This document shows, piece after piece, positions 54,632 to 63,494 of a DNA stretch of 64,000 nucleotides (its first letter is position 1; each line of letters starts with the position of its first letter). Both the position numbers and the translations under genes were made by a program. The stretch comes from Myxococcales bacterium (GTDB lineage: Bacteria > Myxococcota_A > Polyangia > Nannocystales > Nannocystaceae): NCBI GenBank assembly GCA_020633295.1, contig JACKDW010000004.1:62001-126000 (forward strand), given 5' to 3'. The notes under the pieces were generated by a model. The model did not search any database. It saw only the letters and a list, made by a program, of their open reading frames with translations, and was not told the origin of the DNA.

Positions 54632-55804
54632 TCAGCGCAGCAGCTCAAAGGTCGGCAGCGTCACGCAGCGCTCGCGCTCGCCGCACAGCTCGAGGCGCCC
54701 GCCGGACCGGCGGCGCGCCGTGAGCCGACGCGTCGCGCCGACCTCGAGCGGGCCGCCGAGCAGCTGCAGCGCCGCGTCGCCGCCTCCTCGAGCTTCGTGG
54801 CCGTCGCCGTCTTCGTCACCTCCACCTCCACCTTCACCTTCACCTTCACCTTCACCTTCACCTTCACCTTCACCTTCACCTTCTCTGTCTTCTGGGACAT
54901 CCGCGAAGAAGTCGGGCGTGAACGCGATCACGAAGCGATCGCCGCCGCGGTGCTCGAGCGTCGCGCGGCCGTAGGCGGTGAAGTGCGCCGACGCGCTCAG
55001 CCCGATCCACAGGCTCGCGGAGGCGTCGGGGCGCAGCTCGAGATCGACGATCTCGCCGACTCGCCAGCCGCCGGCCGGGCGCGCGCCGTACTCCGCTCTC
55101 GGATCGCGCCAGCGCCCGGCGAGCGTCGGCTCCGTTCGCGTGAGCGTCTCGCAGCGCGCGCCGCAGAGCTCGAGCTCGTCGCCGCGCGCGGTGGCCCTCA
55201 GCGTGACGACGCCCGACTTTTTAAAGGTGACCCCGAGTACAGGTTGCGTGTCGAGCAGCGCCGCGCTGACGACCTGCTTGCGGCAGGGGCCGATCCAGCG
55301 GTTCCGGCGGATCCGCGTCGTCTTGAATTCGAGCGTGACCGCGCCGCCCTCCGCGTCCCGCTGCCGCGCGGTCCCGGTCAGCACGATCTTGGGCCCCTTC
55401 CCGAGCACGCTGAGCTCGAAGTCCCCGTTCGCGCGCAGCTCGAGGCAGACCGCGCTCCCGCGCCAGCGACCGACGAGCGGCGCGTGGGCGGCCGCGTCGT
55501 CAACGCGCTCGGGCGCCGCGGGTCGCAGCGCCGGATCCTCCGCCGCGGGCCCGGGCGCCGCGTCGACGCCGGCGTCCTCCGCGGGCGTGCTCGGGTCGTC
55601 GGGCGCTGGAGTGATCGCGTTCGGCTCGGGCGCGTGCTCGAGGCGATCGTCGTCGTCGGGCGCGGAGGATGGCGGGGAGGATGACGCGGGCGCGACCGCC
55701 TCGCGTCGCGACTCGTCGGCGCGCGGGGTCTCGACGCGCGCGTCGCAGGCCCACGGCGCGAGCGCGACGAGCCAGGTGAGGGTCCGCTGCGCTCGTCGGG
55801 GCAT
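54632..55804 (-). CDS. Predicted lipoprotein with internal (Glu-Gly)n repeat
   Basis: The product is 390 residues. A signal with PRRAQRTLTWLVALAPWAC gives a lipoprotein; Asp follows the Cys. A Pro/Asp/Ala/Ser-rich disordered spacer runs to about residue 105. Two similar beta-rich parts follow: PLVGRWRGSAVCLELRANGD (about 110) with GARCETL, and LAGRWRDPRAEYGARP (about 225), suggesting a lipocalin-like duplicated barrel. Residues about 308-327 are (Glu-Gly)n encoded by a hexanucleotide array, then Gly/Asp. It ends LELCGERERCVTLPTFELLR. I do not know the family. Confidence 0.7.
   Translation of the reverse strand: MPRRAQRTLTWLVALAPWACDARVETPRADESRREAVAPASSSPPSSAPDDDDRLEHAPEPNAITPAPDDPSTPAEDAGVDAAPGPAAEDPALRPAAPERVDDAAAHAPLVGRWRGSAVCLELRANGDFELSVLGKGPKIVLTGTARQRDAEGGAVTLEFKTTRIRRNRWIGPCRKQVVSAALLDTQPVLGVTFKKSGVVTLRATARGDELELCGARCETLTRTEPTLAGRWRDPRAEYGARPAGGWRVGEIVDLELRPDASASLWIGLSASAHFTAYGRATLEHRGGDRFVIAFTPDFFADVPEDREGEGEGEGEGEGEGEGEGGGGGDEDGDGHEARGGGDAALQLLGGPLEVGATRRLTARRRSGGRLELCGERERCVTLPTFELLR
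54817..54882. repeat. Hexanucleotide repeat (CACCTY)11 inside a lipoprotein gene
   Basis: Eleven 6-bp units (two cacctc, then nine cacctt on the plus strand) encode Glu-Gly pairs on the minus strand. Because the unit is a multiple of three, slippage would change the length of the linker without breaking the frame. Confidence 0.9.
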
Positions 55805-56028
55805 CGCGGCCGCATTCTATCGCGGCGACAAGCGGCCCATCGGGGGCGTCGGGCGGGCGCGAGCGCGAGCGACCGGCGCGGCCTCCGAGCGCGTCGACTC
55901 GAGCGCGAGCGAAGCTCGAGGACCGGCCGCGCGGCCGAACCCTCGCGCCCGTCGCGGGCGCGCGACGATCGCAGGTCGCGCGCGCTCGCGCGCTGGAAAA
56001 CAGTCCACACATCGACGACACTGCGTTC

Positions 56029-57459
56029 ATGCGGATCTTGCGTTGTTTGGCTTGTACCCCGATTCGACGTGCTCCTGCCCCGATCGCCGGGGTGCTCCTC
56101 GCGCTCGCGACCGCGGCCGCCTGCTCGAACGGCACGGAGGAGACGACGGAGACGTCGATGCCGACCGGCGCGACGATCAACCCGAGCACGACGGCCAACG
56201 ACTCGGCGACCTCCGAGGGCCCGACGACCAACTCGAGCGTCACGAACAGCACCACGAACAGCTCGAACACGACCAACACGACCAACAGCACGACCACGAC
56301 GGATCCGGGGACCACGAGCGGCGCGACCGAGACCGATCCGACGATCGACCCGAGTGAGTCGGCGACGGACACGAGCGGGACGACGACCGGCGTGCCGCCC
56401 GAGCTCGACACGCAGTGCCTCGTGGTCCACAAGAGCGGCGACCCGGCGACGCTGCAGACCGTGCGCGTTGACCCGGACGGCGCGCTGACGGACACCGGCT
56501 ACACGCTCGAGCTCAGCGGCGGGCACAGCCCCGCGTCCACGGATTACCGGCGCGAGGGGCTCGTGTCCTGCGGCGACCGCTTCGTGTACGCGGCCATGCT
56601 CGACGACGACAAGGTCGCGGCGATCGACGTGGGCTACTACGGCGAGCTGAGCGTGATCAACGAGGTCAACGTGCCCAACGTCGAGGGCCTGCTGTGTGAC
56701 CGCGAGGACGAGCTGGTGTTCGCGTTCGGGCGCAACGCCGGCAAGGCGCACCTGCGCAGCTTCGGGATCAACGCCGACGGCACGCTCGACCCGGTCGCGA
56801 ACGTCGACCTCAATTACACGTACACCGGCGCGATGCAGCTCTACTCGGTGCTGCACCCCAAGCTGCGCGTCCTCTACCTGGCGGGCAAGACCGAGGGGGG
56901 CGACGTCGACGTCGAGATCCACAAGGTCAACTACTCCGACAGCGGCGCGCTCGTGCCCGACAACCTCACCTCCGTCTCGGGCACGCTGCTGTTCGGCGTC
57001 GACGTCTCGCCGAGCGGCGACGAGCTGGCGATCGTGTCCTGGAACGGGCAGTTCGCGTGGCACAACCTCCCGGCCACCGGCCAGGTCCCCGCGTCCGGCA
57101 ACCTCAACATCATCAACGCGACCGAGTGGCAGAACGGCGTCGACATCGAGATCCGCACCGACCCCAGCAGCGACGAGCACTTCTACTACGCCAAGACCAC
57201 CGGCACGCTCGGCGAGATCCGCGTCGGCGAGTTCCTCGGCGATCAGCTCATGTACTACGCGACCGAGACCGGCGCGGGCAAGCGGATGCACCTGCACCTG
57301 GCCTGGGACGACACGGTGCTCGTCGCGGTCGCGCAGACGGGCGCGATGAAGTCGTGGTCCATCGACTCGGAGGGCACGGGGCTGACGCTCGTCGGCGACA
57401 TGAGCGTCGGCGGCACGGCGGTCCAGGCCAGCGACCTGGTGTCGTGCGCGGCCGAGTGA
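56029..57459 (+). CDS. Lipoprotein with predicted beta-propeller
   Basis: The product is 476 residues. The signal ends with lipobox TAAAC (about Cys32). The spacer (about 33-125) is made of Thr, Asn, Ser and Gly with many N-x-T/S triplets (TNSSVTNSTTNSSNTTNTTN). The remainder looks like a seven-bladed propeller of the lactonase/quinoprotein kind: QTVRVDPDGALTDTGYTLEL, RFVYAAMLDDDKVAAIDVGY, HLRSFGINADGTLDPVANVD, LLFGVDVSPSGDELAIVSWN. The propeller is probably a surface binding domain; enzymatic lactonase residues cannot be verified by eye. Upstream 55805-56028 is a divergent region with nothing clear in it. Confidence 0.8.
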   Translation: MRILRCLACTPIRRAPAPIAGVLLALATAAACSNGTEETTETSMPTGATINPSTTANDSATSEGPTTNSSVTNSTTNSSNTTNTTNSTTTTDPGTTSGATETDPTIDPSESATDTSGTTTGVPPELDTQCLVVHKSGDPATLQTVRVDPDGALTDTGYTLELSGGHSPASTDYRREGLVSCGDRFVYAAMLDDDKVAAIDVGYYGELSVINEVNVPNVEGLLCDREDELVFAFGRNAGKAHLRSFGINADGTLDPVANVDLNYTYTGAMQLYSVLHPKLRVLYLAGKTEGGDVDVEIHKVNYSDSGALVPDNLTSVSGTLLFGVDVSPSGDELAIVSWNGQFAWHNLPATGQVPASGNLNIINATEWQNGVDIEIRTDPSSDEHFYYAKTTGTLGEIRVGEFLGDQLMYYATETGAGKRMHLHLAWDDTVLVAVAQTGAMKSWSIDSEGTGLTLVGDMSVGGTAVQASDLVSCAAE

Positions 57460-57475
57460 GCGTCGTGAAGAAGAT

Positions 57476-57492
57476 GTCCTGACGGCCAGGAC
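57476..57492. terminator. Possible hairpin between convergent genes
   Basis: GTCCTG - ACGGC - CAGGAC forms a perfect 6-bp stem in the 49-bp gap between the stops of the propeller lipoprotein and the thioredoxin-fold gene. There is no T-run after it, so this is only a candidate bidirectional terminator. Confidence 0.3.
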
Positions 57493-57508
57493 GTGGGGCG
57501 CCGGGCTG

Positions 57509-58084
<576 letters not shown>

Positions 58085-58152
58085 GGCGCCCGAACACTAC
58101 GCCGGCGTCGCCGGCGACGCGAGCCCGGCGCGGGCGCCCGAGACACGCGCCG

Positions 58153-60492
58153 TCACTCGATGACCGGCGTCGCGCCGTCGAGCGCCGACTGGAAGTACGC
58201 CATGATCCGGTCGATCTCGGCGGGCTGCAGCGCGACGTAGTGACCGTCCTCGCCGCCGCTCGCCGGCCGCGTGAGCGCGGCGACGCTGCCGCCCCCGATG
58301 TTCCCCGTGACCGGCAGCTCGACGCGCTGGACGAAGCCGAGATCGATCAGCCCGCACGCGATCTCGGCGCCCCCCTCGTAGGCGTCGCAGGGCGGCGGCA
58401 CCACGAGCTCGTCGGCGATCGGCGCGCCGGCGTTGATCAGCAGGCTCACGGCGGAGCGCAGCGGCGTGTAGTTGTCGACGTAGCCGGCGTAGAGCAGGAC
58501 GCTGCGCCCGGCGGCCTCCTCGGGCGGCTCGCGGAACAGCCGCCGCGCGTAGACATCGGCGTCGGCGCGGGCGACCTGCGTGTTCAGCAGGATCATCAGC
58601 GGGTGAAAGCTCGACAGCGCGGTCCCGGGGCGCTCGATGATCGCCAGGTGCAGCAGCTCGGCGAGCGCCATGGGCTCGCTCGCGCCGGGCGGCGTGATCT
58701 CGGGCAGGCGCTTCTCGAGCACCGAGTGGACGATCGAGGAGCCGACGCCGCTCAGCGCCGCGACGCGCAGCTGCGGCGCGTTGGCGAGCGCGAGCACGCC
58801 CGCCTGCGCGCCCTGGCTGTGCCCGAAGTAGAACAGGTTCGCGGCGTCGAGGCCGGCCTCGAGCCCGACGCCCTCGGGGAAGTCCGCGGGCGTCGACGCC
58901 TCGACCCAGCGCGCGAGCGAGAGCTGGTCGAGCGCCGCCTGCAGCATGGTGTCGCGTGCGCTCGCCGGGTTGAGCACGTTGAACACGAGCTGCGCGGTGT
59001 CCAGGCCCTCGACGAGCCCGTCGCCGGGCGCGTCGTCGAGATCGTTGCGCCGCGCGCCGTGCATCACGCCCTCGAGCGTGAGCGTGGCGAGCCCGCGCGC
59101 CGCCGCGTCGCCGGCGAAGGGGATCGCGCTGCGGAAGCTGCCCCCGGTGCCGTGGGCGAAGAGCACGACGGGCCAGCCCGCGTCGGCCGGCTCGGCCTTG
59201 GGGACCGTCAGCGCGAAGCACACGTCCTCGGTCCCGACGGGGCTCGGGCCTGCGTCCGCGTTCGCGAGCCCGCCGCCCGCGCTCGCGTAGGGCGGGGTGC
59301 CCTGCTGGAAGATCGGGATCCGCAGGCGCCCGTGCAGCTCGACGAAGTCGTCGTTGGGCGAGCCGCAGCGCCGCTCGTTGCGCTCCTCGTCGGTGAGCCC
59401 GAGCCCGCTCGCGCACGGGGACTCGCCGTTGCCGTCGCACACCTTGACGTCGAGCAGCGCCGGCGCGGCCGACTGCTCGAGCGACGCGCGCGCGTCGGCG
59501 AGCGGCGCGAGGTGATCGCCGGTCGTGACGACCGCGGCGGCGAGCAGCTGATCGGCCGAGAGCTGCAGGCCGCCCGGCGCGGTGTTCTCGGGCGAGCTCA
59601 GGAAGGCGCGCAGCGGCGCGTAGACGTCCCAGGCCTGCTTGCGCGCGCTGTCGGTCGGCGCGCTCGCGGACAACATGGCCACAAAGTCATCATCGGGGGA
59701 GAACGCGCCGCCGGCGAGCGGGCGCACGCCGTCGGTCACGACGTAGGCGTAGGTCGCGTCGCTCGCGAGCACGACGCCGTCGACGGGCTCGAGGCCCATC
59801 CAGTTCTGGCACAGGTAGCTCGTGCGGCTGACCGGGCCGCCCTCGGCGCGGTAGGAGACCGCGCTGAGCGGCTTGCCGTAGTCGGGGTGGCCGGGCTCGA
59901 TGTTGACGATGCGCAGCGAGCTGCCGGCGGCGCCGAGATCGATCGCGTGGGTCGCTCGGAACAGCACCGCGGTGTTGACCGCGTAGCCGCGCGTGTCGTG
60001 CTCGAGCGCGTCGACCCAGCGATCGACCACGTCGCCGAAGGCCTCGGTGAACTCCGGCGGCGGGATCGGGAAGCCGGTGAGCTCGATCCCGCTCGCGCGC
60101 CGGCGGATGTCGTTGGGGAAGGGCAGGCGGAAGAAGTCCTTGCCCGGCGCGCGCCCGGCCTCGACGTCGAAGTGGATGATCGGGCGCCCCGCCTCCTCCT
60201 GCTCCGTGAGCTCGTCCACGCACTCGACCCCGGGCCAGAAGCCCGGGGGGAGGCCGTCGCTGTCGCCCGCTGACTCGCCGCCGCTGTCCGTGCCCCCGCC
60301 GCCGCCGTCGCTGTCGGTGCCGCCGGAGTCGCCGGCGTCGCCGGAGTCACAGGCGTCGCGCGTGCACGCGCCCGAGCCCGAACCGCCGCCGCCCCCGTAG
60401 CCGCACGCCGCGAGCGCGATCGAAAATGACCCGAGGGCCAGGGGAATGAGACCGCGAGCGGAGCGGCGAGACCCACGGGACGTAGACGACAT
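58153..60492 (-). CDS. Lipoprotein alpha/beta-hydrolase, lipase-like
   Basis: The product is 779 residues from the ATG at 60490-60492 (an in-frame ATG at 60528 would lengthen the n-region). Lipobox LAAC, then a Gly/Ser/Asp/Thr spacer to about 80. The N-terminal part has FFRLPFPNDIRR and a segment like ATYAYVVTDGVRPLAGGAFS known from bacterial virulence-type lipases (Lipase_bact_N). The hydrolase part has the oxyanion-region VVLFAHGTGGSFRSAI and the nucleophile elbow FGHSQGAQAG (G-x-S-x-G). The catalytic acid and His are probably in the C-terminal part (LLYAGYVDNYTP, GGEDGHYVAL). It is a likely surface-anchored esterase or lipase. Confidence 0.85.
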   Translation of the reverse strand: MSSTSRGSRRSARGLIPLALGSFSIALAACGYGGGGGSGSGACTRDACDSGDAGDSGGTDSDGGGGGTDSGGESAGDSDGLPPGFWPGVECVDELTEQEEAGRPIIHFDVEAGRAPGKDFFRLPFPNDIRRRASGIELTGFPIPPPEFTEAFGDVVDRWVDALEHDTRGYAVNTAVLFRATHAIDLGAAGSSLRIVNIEPGHPDYGKPLSAVSYRAEGGPVSRTSYLCQNWMGLEPVDGVVLASDATYAYVVTDGVRPLAGGAFSPDDDFVAMLSASAPTDSARKQAWDVYAPLRAFLSSPENTAPGGLQLSADQLLAAAVVTTGDHLAPLADARASLEQSAAPALLDVKVCDGNGESPCASGLGLTDEERNERRCGSPNDDFVELHGRLRIPIFQQGTPPYASAGGGLANADAGPSPVGTEDVCFALTVPKAEPADAGWPVVLFAHGTGGSFRSAIPFAGDAAARGLATLTLEGVMHGARRNDLDDAPGDGLVEGLDTAQLVFNVLNPASARDTMLQAALDQLSLARWVEASTPADFPEGVGLEAGLDAANLFYFGHSQGAQAGVLALANAPQLRVAALSGVGSSIVHSVLEKRLPEITPPGASEPMALAELLHLAIIERPGTALSSFHPLMILLNTQVARADADVYARRLFREPPEEAAGRSVLLYAGYVDNYTPLRSAVSLLINAGAPIADELVVPPPCDAYEGGAEIACGLIDLGFVQRVELPVTGNIGGGSVAALTRPASGGEDGHYVALQPAEIDRIMAYFQSALDGATPVIE

Positions 60493-60714
60493 GCGCGAAT
60501 CATAACAGTCCGGCCGGCCGGTTCGCACGCGCGCGCGGTCTCGCGCGCGCGCTCGTCCGCGCCGGGCGCCGGTCGCCGGCGCCGCTGCGCGCGGGATCGT
60601 GACGGTTCCAAGGGCCAGCTCGAGCGCGCCGGCGCAAGCGGCGAGCCCGGCCGCGGGCTGTGGGCGCGCGTCGGCGGGAGATCGCTGCGTCCCGACGGCT
60701 GGACGCTCGCGTCG

Positions 60715-61290
60715 TCAGCCGTGCGGTCCAGCGCCGCGCGCCGTAAGCCGTCGCGTCTCGTCCGGCGTCTGCGAGCTCGCGCGCCACGGCAGGTAGAAGC
60801 GCGCGAAGTTGCTGTGCCCGCGTGACGGCGGGAGCCCGGCGACGCGCGCGTAGTCGCGGTGCCAGCTCTCAGGGAGGGTCCCGAGGACATGGTCCCAGAG
60901 CCTGGTGGTCACGCCGTAGTAGGCGCGCGGGTTGACGTGGTGGTGGGCGAGGTGGTGCGCGCGCAGCCGTCGACCCCAGCGGGTTCGAGGTGTCCGAAAG
61001 TGAATGTGCCAGTGGAACAGCTCGTAGAGCGCGAAGCCGACGATCAGCCCGACCCAGAGCGGCAGCGCGCTCGCGAGGCCGAGCGCGAGCGCGAACAGGG
61101 CGAGCGCCGCGGCCGCCGTGGGCATCCAGAGGCGCGGCGAGGTGAACACGCCGCGCGGGTTTCGGTGGTGCGAGCCGTGCGCGCGGGAGGGGAAGCCGCG
61201 CAGCCGGTGCGAGAGCACCCCGTGGATGAGGTACTCGACAAAGGTCCACAGGCCGATCCCGAGGAGGAAGAGAACTGCTGAAAACAACAC
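60715..61290 (-). CDS. Fatty-acid hydroxylase / sterol desaturase superfamily protein
   Basis: The product is 191 residues. Four hydrophobic helices and the di-iron histidine boxes are visible: VEYLIHGVLSH, RAHGSHHRNPRG, ELFHWHIHF and RAHHLAHHHVNP. These give the eight or more histidines of the family. Small members hydroxylate fatty acids (2-hydroxy fatty acids are typical of myxobacterial lipids) or carotenoids. The start is a GTG at 61288-61290 with a weak ribosome binding site, and a perfect 18-bp dyad lies 12-29 bp before it. Confidence 0.88.
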   Translation of the reverse strand: MLFSAVLFLLGIGLWTFVEYLIHGVLSHRLRGFPSRAHGSHHRNPRGVFTSPRLWMPTAAAALALFALALGLASALPLWVGLIVGFALYELFHWHIHFRTPRTRWGRRLRAHHLAHHHVNPRAYYGVTTRLWDHVLGTLPESWHRDYARVAGLPPSRGHSNFARFYLPWRASSQTPDETRRLTARGAGPHG

Positions 61291-61301
61291 CGCTTTTTGA
61301 C

Positions 61302-61319
61302 TGTGAATTTAATTTCACA
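61302..61319. promoter_or_regulatory. 18-bp dyad TGTGAA-N6-TTCACA
   Basis: A perfect inverted repeat, centred about 20 bp upstream of the GTG of the hydroxylase gene. CRP sites have TGTGA-N6-TCACA; here the same half-sites are 8 bp apart, so it is not a standard CRP site. It is probably an operator for a local regulator. Confidence 0.35.
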
Positions 61320-61427
61320 CCCGCGCAAGAGGACCGCGATAATTGCGCGATTCTGGCCGGCGGGCCGGTCGGTGCGGCGCCACGAGCGCCAGCGCGCGGA
61401 CGCCCGTGGCCGCGCGGGCGTCGTCCA

Positions 61428-61490
61428 CATGTCCAAATGGTCATGTTTGTGAGCGCGCGGAATTGTCTTAGACATGACTATACGGTCATG
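61428..61490. promoter_or_regulatory. Two CATGNC-N6-GNCATG operator-like dyads
   Basis: The dyads at 61428-61445 and 61473-61490 have identical 3' half-sites GTCATG and 6-bp spacers, and their starts are 45 bp apart, about four helical turns. They lie 119-181 bp upstream of the lipoprotein start at 61609. Confidence 0.45.
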
Positions 61491-61608
61491 TTGTTTGAGA
61501 CCGCGCGGGCGCGGGCGCGAGCGCGCGGCGCCGCGGCGCGCCGCCGTGCAGGTGCGACGCATACCTTGCCGCTTGTCCGCGCGCGCGCTCCGATATGATT
61601 GAACGGAC

Positions 61609-62493
61609 ATGCGTGTCTGGGTGGCGACGCTCCTGCTCGCGACGGTGACGGTCTCGATCACCGCGACGACGGGCTGTCGCCGCGACAACCCGGCGTGGCT
61701 GCGCGCGACCGACTTCGAGAGCGACTCGATCGGCGGGACCTCGCTCACCGACGGCGGCTCGACGGACGGGACCACCGGGGTCGACATGTCGGGCTCGGAG
61801 AGCGGCGGCGAGGTGCCCTTCGAGGAGCGCATCTGTCGCTTCAACTTCGGCTACGAGACCAACCTGACGAGCTTCTTCCCGGGCCTCGGGGTCAACTGCG
61901 GCATCGAGGAGACGTACTACCTCCGCCGCTACATGGACGACTCGATCGAGCTGTTCGACGACTCGGGCTGCGTGTCGTCGAAGGGCTCGACCAACTTCCA
62001 CAAGATCCTCGTCGGCAACATCCCGCTCGACACCTGCGTCGAGGTCAAGCACGGGACGCACATCAACTCGAACAGCAATTGCGAGACGTCCTACGCGGTG
62101 GTCCGCGAGACGAACCAGGACACGCCGCTCCTGGCGTTCTCGCGCGAGGACAAGGTCCCGGAGCCGCTGAAGGGCACGAGCTTCGAAGTGGCGAAGCAGC
62201 GCACGCAGACCTGCGGGTGCTCGACGGATCCGAAGTCGGGCACGTACACGCCCTCGTGCTGCGAGGACCTCGTCGTGCGCAACGAGCTGCTGTTCACGAT
62301 CGAGGGCGTGACGCACCCGCTGCTCCCGGGCGAGGAGACCACGGTGACCTACGAGGGCAAGAGCTACCGCATGCGCCTGTTCGCGTCGGAGGAGCTCTCG
62401 CCGGACGTCGTCGACGCGGTCCCGTGCTTCGAGCTCGGCATGGGGGCTGATCCGTCCTACTGGACGCCCAACATCGCGTGGCTGCTGGACTGA
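61609..62493 (+). CDS. Cysteine-containing predicted lipoprotein
   Basis: The product is 294 residues. Signal RVWVATLLLATVTVSITATTGC (Cys23), then an Asp/Ser/Gly/Thr spacer to about 65. The main part has many cysteines: ERICRFNFGYET, VNCGIEE, SGCVSSKG, DTCVEVKHG, NCETSYAVV, QTCGCS and SCCEDLVV. RICRFNF and ELLFTIEGVTHPLLPGEETT suggest beta structure held by disulfides. I do not recognise the family. It is preceded by the dyad-containing divergent region and followed by a 227-bp spacer. Confidence 0.75.
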   Translation: MRVWVATLLLATVTVSITATTGCRRDNPAWLRATDFESDSIGGTSLTDGGSTDGTTGVDMSGSESGGEVPFEERICRFNFGYETNLTSFFPGLGVNCGIEETYYLRRYMDDSIELFDDSGCVSSKGSTNFHKILVGNIPLDTCVEVKHGTHINSNSNCETSYAVVRETNQDTPLLAFSREDKVPEPLKGTSFEVAKQRTQTCGCSTDPKSGTYTPSCCEDLVVRNELLFTIEGVTHPLLPGEETTVTYEGKSYRMRLFASEELSPDVVDAVPCFELGMGADPSYWTPNIAWLLD

Positions 62494-62720
62494 GCGCGAC
62501 GGCTGGCGAGCGCGCGCGCGCGTCCGCGTCGTAGCGAGCTCCCGCGAGGCGCTCCCGCGGCGCGCGCGAGGATGTCTCAAGGATCATATGTGGGGCCGGC
62601 GCGGGCGCTCCGCGTTTGCAGGTGAAGCGCGGCTGAGCTCGACGGCCGGAGCGCGCGCCCGACGGCGTCCGCGCGCGTCCGCGCCGCGGGGTTGGTCCCG
62701 GCCGGCGAGGAGGGGGTATA

Positions 62721-63182
62721 TTGCTACGCGTGACACAGACGGAGTCGATCCAGGCGTTCGTTGATCGCTACGCCGCCGCGCTGCAGCGTCTCGATGTCTC
62801 GGCGACCGCCGAGTTCTACTCGCTCCCGTGCTCGTTCATCGGCAACGCGGGCGTCGTCGTTCAGCAGGATCGCGACGGCCTCGAGTCGCTGATCGCGGGC
62901 CTGTTTGGCCGCTACCGCGCCATCGACTTCGGCAAGGCGGACGTCACGGCGCTGCGCGTCGAGATCCTCAGCGCGCACCTGCATCAGGCGCGCGCGCACT
63001 GGCAGCTCATCGCCATCGACGGCAGCGCGCTCTATGACTTCGAGACGATCTACGTCATCGCCAACTTCGGCAAGGGGCACCGGATCACCGCGGTCATCGT
63101 CGTGAATGAGGCGGAGCGCTACAAGGCGCTGATCCAGCAGATCGCGGGCGAGCGCACGTTTATCGGCAAGCTGCCGAAGTGA
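62721..63182 (+). CDS. SnoaL/NTF2-like small protein
   Basis: The product is 153 residues, with TTG at 62721 about 7 nt after a GGAGGGGG ribosome binding site; a GTG at 62730 is the alternative. The sequence reads as an NTF2-like cone fold: IQAFVDRYAAALQRLDVSAT, AEFYSLPCSFIG, ESLIAGLFGRYRAIDFGK, LHQARAHWQLIAIDGS and RITAVIVVNEAERYKA. Similar proteins are called SnoaL-like or unknown-function; they may be small enzymes, binding proteins or accessory subunits. Cytoplasmic, single-domain. Confidence 0.78.
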   Translation: MLRVTQTESIQAFVDRYAAALQRLDVSATAEFYSLPCSFIGNAGVVVQQDRDGLESLIAGLFGRYRAIDFGKADVTALRVEILSAHLHQARAHWQLIAIDGSALYDFETIYVIANFGKGHRITAVIVVNEAERYKALIQQIAGERTFIGKLPK

Positions 63183-63494
63183 CGCGCGGCGCGCTCGCGT
63201 CGCGGGCTCGCTGGCGCCAAAAAGTTTGTGCCGACGGTGTCACCTCCGGGCGCGGGCGGTGTTGAAGCCGTACCTTGACCGAACGGGCAGACGTGGGTCG
63301 AATCGCCGGCGAAGGGTCCGCCGCGCCCGCCCCAGCGCGCAGAACTCACGGCGCGCCGTGGGCTTGTGCGGCTGGCTACAGAGTTCAGCGTTGCTCGATC
63401 CGTCGGGTTCAGCGCACACTGAACAGGTCGACGCCCGGCGGGCTCGACATCTATTTCCACGCTTTGTCCTGACTTACGAAGGAGCTAGCTCCCA
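63183..63494. promoter_or_regulatory. 312-bp intergenic region with a GTTCAG dyad
   Basis: GTTCAG-CGCACA-CTGAAC at 63407-63424 is a perfect 18-bp inverted repeat; a further GTTCAG half-site starts at 63383, exactly 24 bp upstream. A possible -35/-10 pair TTGACC (63275-63280) and TCGAAT (63298-63303) has a 17-bp spacer. AAGGAG at 63479-63484 is a good ribosome binding site for the next gene. Confidence 0.4.
63407..63424. promoter_or_regulatory. 18-bp dyad GTTCAG-N6-CTGAAC
   Basis: Perfect inverted repeat about 71 bp upstream of the exported protein start. GTTCAG also appears in the myxobacterial LexA consensus, but the other half of that consensus is not present here, so I do not call it a LexA box. 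Confidence 0.35.

Larger units (their letters stand above)
61291..61608. promoter_or_regulatory. 318-bp divergent regulatory region with three 18-bp dyads
   Basis: This divergent region separates the hydroxylase and the next lipoprotein. It contains TGTGAA-TTTAAT-TTCACA (61302-61319, perfect), CATGTC-CAAATG-GTCATG (61428-61445, one mismatch) and CATGAC-TATACG-GTCATG (61473-61490, perfect). The last two are centred 45 bp apart. TTGTCTTAGACATG (61463-61476) overlaps the last dyad. No promoter boxes are clear. Confidence 0.5.

Noticed and set aside
54614..55684. Plus-strand open frame with FTFTFTFT repeats
   Set aside because: It is the opposite-strand reading of the (Glu-Gly)n hexamer array, and the rest is Arg-rich.
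61302..61319. CRP binding site
   Set aside because: The spacing between TGTGA and TCACA is 8, not 6, and no cAMP-regulator gene is nearby.
63407..63424. LexA box
   Set aside because: Only GTTCAG matches; the left part of the myxobacterial consensus is absent on either strand.
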